64,000 nucleotides of DNA. Origin: Mauremys mutica. Lineage: Eukaryota; Chordata; Testudines; Geoemydidae. Location: NCBI RefSeq assembly GCF_020497125.1, contig NC_059075.1:66731321-66795320 (forward strand), read 5' to 3'. Shown piece after piece: positions 1 through 10,700 of this stretch. Numbering within the stretch: the stretch's first letter is position 1; every line of letters starts with the position of its first letter. Below the pieces are notes generated by a model. The model did no database searches and was not told the origin of the DNA. It was given only the letters and a program-made list of their open reading frames with translations. The position numbers and the translations under genes were made by a program.

Positions 1-730
1 GGAGAAAGACCATGACTCTAACCAAGAGCAGTATTTTTTTTAAGGTTGGGTTGCCAGCACTCTGCAACAGGAAGTTTTTCACTTCATGGGATTGGAGAGA
101 TATCTAACTTCCATGTTCACAGCTGATAAACTTCTGAATGTTTGGAAATCGATCAGCAGTTTAGTTGATATCAAGCTCAACATTTCACAAAAATATCCTT
201 TTTTGGGAACATTCCAATACCTTTTGTGTGTGCCTGGGTCAGAAGCACCAGATCCCTTATTTTCAATGGGATTAATTTAATGAGCATGCAAAAGTATAAA
301 TGAGAGCAGAATTTGGCTCAAAGTCCTTGTCCCATAGGGTCTTTTAATAGTGGGGCCTGATCTCATAAACTCACCACATGTGGAACTCTCACTGGATTTA
401 ACAGAGTTCTATCTACCTAAGTATTTACAGGGGCCCCTTCACTACATTATCAGCCTCGCACCCCTAAATAATAAATGTATCCTCAACACTGTGGTGGGGT
501 AAATGACCTGTTTGTTTTTTTTAAGTGCAGAATATCAAGTGTCATAAGAACCAATGGAAGCTGTGGGGTACTAGGCACTTTTGAAAATCAGGCCACTTAT
601 TTAGGTACTTCAATATGCACATACGGGTGTACATTTAGGCAGCCTTTTCGGAAAATTTTGGTCCTACATTTTACTTGCTTAGGGTTGACACTCTTGTGTC
701 ATGAAAAGCTCAAATACAATCCCCTTTTGG
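1..730. other. Intergenic, nothing recognised
   Basis: AT-leaning sequence with no splice-bounded coding segment or repeat that I recognise. The short open frames here have no protein-like features. Confidence 0.5.
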
Positions 731-734
731 TCTT

Positions 735-975
735 GTGAACACTAAAATAACTCCAACCAATATCAGGGCCTGCTGTAGTAAGTACTGCACATACACATAG
801 GAAAAGATAGTCCCTGCTGTAAAGAGCTTATCTGCTGAATAAGCAAGGCAGACAAGAGGTGGGAGAAAGGAATTATTACCATCATCCCCATTTTGCTGAA
901 GCACAGAGAGATTGACTTTTCCAGTCACAACTGGGAATTGAACCTAGGGCTCACCACAAGACCATCCTGCCTCTC
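735..975 (-). repeat. MIR / CORE-SINE-type repeat, antisense
   Basis: Read on the minus strand this matches the usual order of an amniote MIR/CORE-SINE copy. It holds a degenerate 'gaattgaacctaggg' segment, a 'cccattttgctgaagcacag' stretch that stands for the classic 'gaggcacagag' core, and a 'tccctgctgtaaagagctta' tail. It is old and diverged. Confidence 0.65.
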
Positions 976-3030
976 AGTATGAATTTGTTGAATGTTAAAG
1001 GCTTCAGAGGATTTGCTCATGCAGTTTATTTCCCTGGAATTTTTTATAATCTCTTCTCTATCGAGAGGCCTAAAATATGCACATCAGCTGGCCAAGGTGA
1101 TCCTAACAGCAGACATTTGAACATGGAGAATTTTTAATGCAACTTTTTTATTGAACCTGAGATAATTTAAAGTATGAATTAATTCAGTTTTCATGAACTT
1201 GTGACTGTTGCAGGGAAGTTGCAAATGTAGGTGTAGTCAGGAAAAACTGTCTTGCTGTGACAGGGAAGTGGATCTAACTACCATATAGAAGTTGGGAATG
1301 GGAAATTGATGACATTGATTGGATCTTCTGAAGCAAGCACTCTCCAGTCCAGGGCAGCCTTTGAAAGGAATACTAATGAGAGCTGACTCATCCAGTACAT
1401 CAGACCATTTCCTCTTCTGGGCTCCCTGAGTCAGTGGAGTTCCAACTGATTAGATCAACTTGGGAGAGAAAAACAGGGTCTAGGTACTGCTACTCTGCCT
1501 AAGCAATTTTACATCTACTTCCTTCTTTAACATCTCTCCTTTGACCTGAATTACCCAGGAACATTCATGCCTCAACATTCCATATGATAGCTCCCCAAAC
1601 AAATCTGTCACAGCACCTTCAGGCCTCAACATTACATCCATTAACTCCCCAATATTGCTCTAATTAGAACCCTGCAGATACATAACATTTTTACTGTTTC
1701 ATATTTTGTTTATTTACATTTTCTTTTGCTCTTTTCCTTATTCTCCCTTCTCTTGAGCTGGCCAGGAGTGAGGGGGAAAAGAGAAGGTGCCAATCTCTAA
1801 ATTATTTCTGCAATTTTGGACAGAAACCCAAAAAGGCATTTGCCTAAAATAGGGGGTTATAAATGGTATACTTTGGTTTGAATGTTTAATTGTCATGAGT
1901 TTAGGATGGTTGCAATGCACACAGGTGATAAAACTATGAGTCAGTTATACAGATCATCTCAAGTGCTGATAACACCTTCATAGCAGACCACATCATCACA
2001 TACCCTCCATGTGCCACATGTTTTTGTACAAGAAAAACTATTTTAGAAGCAATTTAGAGATTTTTATTTTTTTCATTGTATCTTTTGACTGTATCTGATT
2101 ATTTTTCTGTCTCTCTACCTGTAAAGTCAGACTGCGTTAACGTCATTAGTCCAACTATACAGCCTTCAGAGAGAGAGGAAAAATATAACAAATATAGTTT
2201 AGAAAGCTTGATGAGGTATCCAGAAGAGCTTTTCGTACATAAAAACATAATTGTAAAATCTGATATCTTGGGACCAAGTTTAACAGGAGCCACTTGCCAA
2301 TTATCCTGCAAAGACATGACTCCCAACCATATAAACTTGCATAGACTGAGATCTTAGAGTCCATATTAATTTTCAAAATATTTAAGTATAGGTGCTTCTG
2401 TGACAACTATTTCTGATTCTCAAAAGTTTATCTCTTGCCACTCATCCCAAATGCCATTTCATACTGTCTTCAAGCAACATTCTGAGTGGAGTACTTAATT
2501 GTAACACATTAAGGATGAATTTACTTAACTATATTAACATTTCCATGGCCTTTTTTGTGAGCTTCTCATTTGCATAATTGTATACCTCTCTTGGGTCCAC
2601 TCAAACTCCTACTGTCAGTGTGTATGCATCTTACATAACATCTAAAGGAACTCAAGGAGGACACTGGTACTCTGGTTCTTGAGAAAGCCTCAGAATTAAA
2701 AGGACACCTAAGGCCACCAGTCATGCTATTAAGTTTAATTTAGAGACGCAATAGGCGCACCTTAAACTGAGGAGGATGGTATTTAAGCTTTATCAATTAT
2801 TTCAAATTTTAGTAAAGAAAGCAATACTAAGAAGTAGTAAACCAATAAATAACCCACAGTAAATAAAGAAAGTTTAGCAACATGCTTTGCAAAGTCCGAA
2901 TGTTTTTCTCAGCAGACTAGAGCTAATGGAAGCTCCATATTTTTTTTTTTTTAAAAGCTCCATATTTTTGCACTCTATTCAATTTTCATTAACGTCAATG
3001 TCAATATACTGTGGTATGATACTATCGTCT
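976..3030. other. Intergenic, no gene seen
   Basis: No recognisable gene. A 93-codon open frame near 2076-2357 overlaps equally long open frames on the other strand and has no family resemblance. The 12-base T run at 2941-2952 is low-complexity sequence. Confidence 0.45.
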
Positions 3031-3039
3031 CACTGTTGT

Positions 3040-3200
3040 GCTGTCCTGTCTGTCTTTCTGTCTCCATCATTTGTCTCTTCTCTTTGGGACAGGGATCAGC
3101 TTTTTGCTCTGTATTTGTACAGTGCCTAGCACAGTGGGGTCCTGGTCCATGACAGGGGCCCCTAGACACTGCAATAATACAAATCAATAATAATTAACAA
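3040..3200 (+). repeat. CORE-SINE/L2-type 3' tail
   Basis: Contains 'gtacagtgcctagcacagtg' followed by 'ggtcctggtccatgac' and an 'aatacaaatcaataataat' end. This is the standard 3' tail of an old reptilian SINE family that recurs at 41840-42110 and 63785-63900. Confidence 0.65.
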
Positions 3201-3233
3201 TAGTGGTGGTTGGCCCCGAATAATCGCCTAAGT

Positions 3234-3659
3234 GAGTGGTCCCCAACCTTTTTCGTCTGGCGGGCGCTGGACGATGAGCCACTGAGGACCGTGGCCGGCA
3301 GATGAGCATCCACCGAAATGCAACTGACAAGCGGCAATGTCAGTAGGCGTCGCCGTCGAAATGCCGCCAACAAGCGGCAACGTCCATAGGCATCTCCACT
3401 GAAAATCAGCAGCATTTTGGCGGCGACGCCATTAAAACATGAGATTCTGATCGTTTTGTTGTTTAAAATCCTAGTTTCACTTGCTCGCAGCCTTTACAAA
3501 AATGTGCATCAAGAGTCAGTAAGCTAATCTTCACTAAGATTCAGCGGCATGGATGACGCTGCTTCTCGGCGGATGCTCATCCGCTGGACAGTACGTGGGC
3601 ACACACAGATGCCCCGGCGGGTGCCATAGTGCCCGTGGGCACCGCGTTTGGGACGACTG
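3234..3659. mobile_element. hAT-type MITE with 8-bp TSD
   Basis: Bounded by direct repeats GCCTAAGT at 3226-3233 and 3660-3667, the 8-bp target duplication typical of hAT transposons. The ends are imperfect inverted repeats: left 'gagtggtccccaacc', right on the minus strand 'cagtcgtcccaaac'. The interior is unusually CpG-rich for the area and has no transposase frame. Confidence 0.8.
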
Positions 3660-4499
3660 GCCTAAGTAGAACAGAATTGAATAGAATGGTAAGATTCACA
3701 GGACTTGGCGCTAGTGCAGCAGTGAGCTCTGATTTGGGCCTTAAGTGAAAGATGGTCCAGGCCCTTTACTTTAACTGGTTGTAAGAGCTGGAGAAAAGCA
3801 AACTGAGCTGCTCAAGCAGATTCTGGGGCAGGGATCCACACATATGCATTCATTTTCAGGATTCGAACCTGACTTTGAAAACCTTCTGGTTAAAATTAAG
3901 GATGGGAGAGCTAATTTCACTTCACCTGGAGCCCCTCTGAAAATTATGAGTTGTAAGTTTAGAACAGAACTTGATGTTTTTGAGGTTCAAGTTCTGAGTG
4001 GCTCTGGCACTACTGGAGTTCTGATCTGCATATTTGTTTGTTTGTTTTTTAAATATTTCCCTGATCATCCCAGACTTTTTTTTAAAACAAGTATCTATTT
4101 TTTTTTAAATATCACAGGCTTCAATTTAGACACATTTTTTAAAAATTTCCCTGGGAAAACAATGGTTTAAATTAAGACACTGAAATGTTTGTAAAGCTTG
4201 GAAAAAAGTCACAACATCTAAACCCTTTAAAAAACTTGTTTAGCCCCTTCCTGTATAAAATTGCTTAATTCATTGATTTTTGAAAATTATACAGTAAATA
4301 TATGTAAAATATTTAATAGGGTTAAAATGAACATGTATTACATTTGCAGGATGGGGAAGATTTGGGATAATTTACCACTAAATCCAGAGGCAGATTCATT
4401 TGAAGGTAGTTTTGGTTCGGATCCTGGTATCCTGTTAGTTTACCTCACGAAACACATGGGGTGGGGGCGCTGTGGAAGGAAACCAGTAAGAATGAAAGT

Positions 4500-4710
4500 G
4501 AGTTGTAATTCCAGATAACACTACAAATCCCAGAGATCTTAGCAGGGTCTCCTCCCGCCCTGTTCAGAGGCTGATGAAACTGAAAGTGCCGCAGCAGCGG
4601 CTGCTGCTTCAGGCCCGGGAGATTATTTCACCTTCAACAACTGCGGAGAGGAGGGCAATCAGGTGGCGGTGGTAGGCAGACAAAGAGAGTGATCTTTAAA
4701 ACAGTGCAAC
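4500..4710 (+). promoter_or_regulatory. SYNJ2BP: SYNJ2BP promoter and 5' UTR region
   Basis: A locally GC-richer stretch directly upstream of the SYNJ2BP start codon, with 'ctcctcccgccctg' (GC-box-like) near 4548-4561 and a ZNF143-type motif at 4520-4533. No TATA box is placed near a plausible start site, in keeping with a housekeeping-type promoter. The transcription start is not defined by sequence alone. Confidence 0.5.
4520..4533 (+). promoter_or_regulatory. ZNF143/Staf-like binding motif
   Basis: The sequence ACTACAAATCCCAG closely resembles the vertebrate SBS motif (ACTACAATTCCCAG) bound by ZNF143/Staf in many housekeeping promoters. It lies about 180 bases upstream of the SYNJ2BP start codon, a usual position for a functional site. 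Confidence 0.5.
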
Positions 4711-4774
4711 ATGAACGGAGGAGTGGGTTGGGTCCTTTTGGAGGAAGTGATTGATCTCACCAGAGGACCGTCAG
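4711..4774 (+). CDS. SYNJ2BP: SYNJ2BP coding exon 1
   Basis: Encodes [20 protein letters not shown] plus Ser and the first base of the Gly22 codon; the donor GTACAG follows at 4775. The LTRGPSG end matches the family exactly and fixes the frame. The stretch after MNG departs from the mammalian sequence. The upstream context 'gcaacATGA' is a fair initiation site, and this is the ATG that yields the family length. Confidence 0.93.
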
Positions 4775-7700
4775 GTACAGAGTTAAAGATGGGGGTGGGA
4801 GGTTGGTCTGCTGGATCTGGGTACTTGTGATCTGGCGTGGAGCCCGGCTCTGTGTAACTCACTTGGTTTCACAGCTGCCAGGGAAGGTCCGGCCTGAGGC
4901 CTGTGTAATCCTGGCGCTAGTTTCTAGTAGCAAAGTCATTTGCAAATACCTTCCCGTGTGGAAGACAAATCTAGGCAGAAGGAATCTGTCTTGTTTTGTT
5001 TTAATAAAACCCACAAAACTTTGCTTTTCAAACGTACTTGCAGCTTTTCTCGGGGTGGGGCTAACACTGCATTGCACTTTGATTCATATGCCTCTAAAGG
5101 AGTTTGCTAATTGCTCAGTTATGTTGGCCTCCTACAGTGGAGTTGGCTTGTGCTGCAGCTGAAAAAAAGTCTTATAAATAAAATCTCCACAATTAAAAGG
5201 GGCTGGGGAAAAGAATGCAGCTGGATTTTCTTCCAAGGAAATACAAGTATGGTTTTTCTTTTTAAAAAAGAACAACTATGGGGTACTTGAGGTTTAACCA
5301 GATACTGACTTTAAACTGTAATGGGGTTCTTTCCCCTCAAAGGGCAATCTAAGAGATAAAAACAAACATAGAAAGCAAGGCTGAATGGGAAGCCCTGGTG
5401 TTGAACAACTGTGTATTTGTGCTACCAATCAATTAATGAAAGTGAGGGGGGAGAACAATCCTAGAGTTGTAAGATAATGCAGCCAGCAGTGAAGTAGTCC
5501 TACCTTGCTTGAAGAGATGGGAGAGATGCTGCTTGTTAATTATTAGCACTTTGGCCCTGGTTTTTAAAGGTATTTAAGTGTTACTGCACTGAGTGTTGTG
5601 ATGCCTAACTGATTTTAGGAGTCTAAATCTCATTTCCAAATGGGATTTAGGCACTGTCAATGGGATTCCTAAATACCTAAGGGCTTGGCTACACTTACGG
5701 TTTGTAGCGCTGGTGTGTGGCCACACTCACAGCTACCAGCGCTGGTATGTGGCCACATTTGCAGCGCTGTTGGGAGTGCTGCACTATGGGCAGCTATCCC
5801 AGCATTCAAGTGGCAACAACGTGCTTTTCAAAAGAGGGGGGTGGAGGGTGGTGTACTGTGACAGGGAGCGGGGAAGAGAGAGAGAGTGGATTTTTGGAGC
5901 CAACACTGTGTGTTAGTTTCCTGGATTGAAAAATCACAAAATGTTCGCGAGCCCTTAGTCTTAACTCTTAATTGCAAACAGCCTGCCTCCAACGCTGTTT
6001 CTCTGTCAAGCAAACATTCACTCCCTGCCTCTCATTTGATCGTTCACAGCCAGGTACAGATAGCTCCTGTTTGCTGTGATCAGTGTTTGTTTTTTAGATA
6101 AGCAGTTCAACGGAGCTCCGATTGGAGTTCACAACAAAACAAAGAGAGTAATTTAGTTAAAAGCTTTCTGGGATATCTCCTTATTCCTTGGAGGCCAATA
6201 AAAGCCCTGGTGTGTGTCCCCACTTGATGAGCAGCGCTGGATCACCAGTGCTGCAATCGCTACACCCCAACCTGGTCAGGTGTACAGCCAGCGCTGCAGC
6301 CAGGGAGTTGCAGCGCTGGATGTGCCTTGCAGGTGTGGACGGTTACTAATTGCAGCGCTGGAAAGCCTCTACCAGCGCTGCAACTTGCAAGTGTAGCCAA
6401 GCCCTAAGTCATTTGCAGATGGGATTTTAGGCTTCTAAATCAGTTAGCACAACATGGAGTGCAGCAGTGGTTAAATGCCTTTCAAAAATTCAGGCCTTTG
6501 GCTTTGTCTAGATGAAGGCCTGGTCTGTGCTACACAGTGGAAGAGTCTTCACTTTAAATTTGGCTCCTGCTGATGTAAGTGCCTCTCTATGCCCATTTAG
6601 TAACCTAACCTCCACGAGCAGCATAAAGTTGTGGTCGATGTAGTTAGGTCAATGCAGTGTCAGTGTCTGTGTCGCCTGTTATTGGCTTTCAGGAGCCATT
6701 TCACAATGCTCCACACTGACAATACAATCGATACAAGTGCTCCTTGTGAAGACGTGCACTGTGGATGCAAGGAGACAAGTGTGCAGACATACAAACAATT
6801 TAATAATTGTGGTGGCTGTCTGCTGTATTAGGTTGATGTGATTTTTGTAGTATAGACTTGGCCGGAGGATGAAAACATCTTGACTTAACAAAGGTGCCAC
6901 AGGACTCTCTGCTGCTTTTACAGATCCAGACTAACACGGCTACCCCTCTGTTACATGATTTACAGTGCTGCTTAGCATCAACTGTAGCCTCCTTTAAACG
7001 CCTATAAAATTGTTAGCTGCTTGTGCTGTAACCTAGGCTCCAACCAGCTGCACTTTCTCCCACTTTATGTCTCAACAATTTCCATCCCCTTGATCATAGT
7101 CCTCCACTAGAAACATCCCTGCAGTTTCTTGTATCCTGATCCATGCCATGATGGCATTCTCCAGCTGAGGATAAAAACCAGGCCCTGCTTTGAGGTACAA
7201 TTTTTCTACTCAAAACTGCCCACCAAACTCATTGTGGTAGCAGTACGAAATACCCTCAGACATGCTGAATGTTGGGCCCCTAGAACCTGTGGAGCTGGAG
7301 TGGGCCTGTGAGGATTCTAACTTGGATTGCCTTTTCTTTTTAAGCCTTTATTTAAAGAAATTTAATAGCATGGCTGAAGTGTCAATTGCAGACACAAATT
7401 CACTCAGCATACTGGTAGCATAAAGAATGTGTTGTATACTGATGCAAAACATGACTCACATTCCCACAGCGGACAAGGCCCAGAATTTTCAAAAGTGCCT
7501 CCTGCTTTGAGAGAGAAACCTGTGCTGTTTTCCCAAGAGGTGCAGAGCAGCCCCAGCTCCTGTGGAATTCAGCTGGCGGTACGGTTGCTCTGCATTTCTG
7601 AAATGGACACACGGCACCCAAAATCAGAACCCACTTCTGAAAAAATTTGGTCAGGGTGACAATGTACCACACTAACTGCTTTGTGTTTACTGTTGCTGTT

Positions 7701-10700
7701 TGGTGGGTTAATTAAGTAGGTAGCTAAGGGGAGGGAAAGGGAGTGGAGTGAAGGATATAGAAAGGGTAGTTTTTTCATTACAGCCGTGTGCTATTGCTGG
7801 GCCAGGGGCGGCTCTAGGGATTTTGCCGCCCCAAGCACGGCAGGCAGGCTGCGGAGGGTCCACCGAAGCCGTGGGACCAGCGGACCCTCTGCAGGCAAGC
7901 CGCCGAAGGCAGCCTGCCTGCTGCCCTCATGGCAACTGGCAGAGCACCCCCCGCGGCTTGCCACCCCAAGCACGCGCTTGGTGTGCTGGGGCCTGGAGCC
8001 GCCCCTGTGCTGGGCCAATCAAACTTTTTGTTTCCTCCTTCAGAATAGATTATGCAATAAAAAATTCAAACTGCAGTTAGCTATGGGCCTGACTCAAACT
8101 CCTGAATCCAAAGCGCCACAAACGTTGTGGAGGTTTTGACTCTGGAACTGGTCTGCATGGCTCAAGGCTCATCTTTAATTAAAATAAGTATGAATGGTAT
8201 GGACTGAAGATCTGGCAGATTTTCAGTGCTGTGTATGGCTGGTGACCAGTTTTGGCTCCAGTCACCCTTTCCAGAGACTGCAACACCCACATCTCTGTTG
8301 CAGGTATCATTGTTTTTCTTAGGCCTTGGCTACACTGGAGGGGAGGTTTGACTTCAGCTACGCTATTCGCGTTCAAAGTATCTTAGTTCGATTTACTTGG
8401 CCGTCCTTACGGCGGCAAGTCGACCACCGCAGTTCCCCCATTGACTCTGCTTATTTCTCCTGCTGAGGTGGAGTACAGGTGTCGATTCTGGGATCAATTT
8501 ATTGTGTCTAGACGAGACATGATAAACTGATCCCCGATGCATCGAACACTACCCGCTGATCCAGTGAATCTAAGTGAATCTAGTTCCAGTGAAAGGTGCT
8601 GTCTTGACATCCTTGAAAGATGAAGTCTTCTAGTTATTCCTGGAACAGGTACCTCATAGGTAGAGCAGTGAAAACTTCCCTCATCTTGTCCTTCTGGTAT
8701 GCTGTGATCCTAAACTGAAGTGACTGACTATAGAAGGTGGTACTTCAGTATCTGCAGTCAACCCCTCACTGAGGGGATCTGAACATTTCAAAAACTTTTT
8801 TTTTCTTTTTCTTAATTTCTCTTGGTGATATCATCCTACAGCCATAAGAACATTTCACTGTATAGAACTGACGGGGAACGGAGTTTAGGAAGACCATGAA
8901 GAAGTCAGTTCCAGAGCACTGCTATTTTCTGGATTTCCTTAAAGTAGAGGATATATGTTTTGAGGTTTGACTTTTTTTTGTGTGTGTGTGTGTGTTTTTT
9001 AAATGAGAGAGATAAAGAGAAAGGGGAAGAGGAAATCTCAGCTTTTTTAATTCCTTACTGAAGGTAGGTATGACTTGAGTCTAGCAAGTTATTTCACATT
9101 GACTTATGGTAACAACTTGTTGTCACTACTAACCTATCTAATATTTCTGTCCAGGACTTTGTACGCTGCTCATAACATTAGTATCCAAGTACCTGACCTT
9201 GAATATGTGCAATCTGATGGTCAAAAGGTGAAAGACTACATATCCTTTGAATTATCCAGTTCAATTCAGGTGTGTGAGGCTGGTGTACAGTTGTTAGGCT
9301 ACTCCTTATCCTGGTGCTGCTTCAGATGTCTTAGCACTGCTGCTTTAGTGTCAGCATCAGGGCATGATTCAACCTGCTGATCAAATTCTAACTTGCTAGA
9401 TGTATGCCTTGGGGCTCATGCTGACTTGCAGTTATTCTTGTACATTAGAGAACACTCTGACCTGAATTTATTTGCTAGCACTTGGTGTCTTTGTGTTAGG
9501 GCCTCTGGCTCTTAGCTATGATTGTTGATACACTTCTTATAAGGGTTAGATTATTTTATAGAGTTAGATAGCAAGATAATCTGTAGGGTCCAAGGTGTCT
9601 TCATTTCCTCATAATATCAAAGCACTTATCACATAGTTTATCATTCACTTCTTTGGCAAAGTTCAGGTGCCTGTTTAGTTCAATCCTTTATTAAATATGA
9701 ATGTTGACTGTGCTTGCAAACTGTTAAGATGGGTATGGTCGCATCTCTGGCAAAAATTTGTTGAACAGGAAGAAGTATTTACAATGGCAGAACAGTATAT
9801 TTAAAAATATATTCTGTTTATGCTGCTCAAAAATCACATTTTATGGAATGCCAAATTATTTTATAGATTCATCTTGCAATATTTTGCCAGTTGGTATCTT
9901 TCTTAGCCTGTAGAAAGATCAATGTCGATTCTCTCTTCTTTGAAAAGGAAGAATTGTGAAACGTGCACCTGTTCTGAATACAGTGGATTCTGCTTAATAG
10001 CAACCTGGATATTAACAACTTCTAGTTAATAGCAACATTTTGCTGGGAACCAATTCCCTTCCATTGATTAGAATGTTGATGGGATTCAGATACTGGTAAC
10101 AGCATTCTGCTTATTAGCAACTTTTTTTGGAAGAAAGGCTCCACCTGCAGGCAGAGAGGGGAGTGCAGAGATCACCTGGCTGCAGTTCCACAAATCTGCT
10201 TGCTGCTGATGCTCAGCTCATCCCAGTGCTTCCTTCTGGCAGAGCAGGTCTGCAAACTCTCCTGTAGATTGGGACCACACAGGAGATAAGGGCTGTGGGT
10301 GGGCAGGAGAGGGGAAGGGAAGCTGTGGGTAAAAGCAGGTAGCTGCAGCTCAGATGCTGAAACTGCATGGTACCTCTCTCTGTCCCTGTGCTCTCTCAAC
10401 TGCACCCTGCTGAGGGACTCCATAAGGAAGGAAGTGCTGGAATGTGCTGAGCTCCCTAATCTGGAGAGTACAGGGAGAAGTACCATGCAGCTCCGTGGGC
10501 TCCCAGTGCTTCCTGGAAAGCCCTGGCATTCCGGCTGCATCTCAGTTCCCTGCTGCTGTGCTACTTGCAAGCAGGTTTGTGGGGCTGCAACCAGAGAAGG
10601 CACATCCCAGCACTTCCTTCCCCCACTGCTGCCTCACAAACCTGTCTTCCACTTATTAGCAACTGCTGGTTAATAGCAACTTTTTGCTGGCAACGGAGGA

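Noticed and set aside
2076..2357. 93-codon open frame as a small gene
   Set aside because: Overlapping frames of similar length on the other strand, no family resemblance and no splice or promoter support.
9075..9380. 101-codon open frame in SYNJ2BP intron 1
   Set aside because: Looks hydrophobic by chance, lacks any recognised domain and lies in an intron on the same strand.
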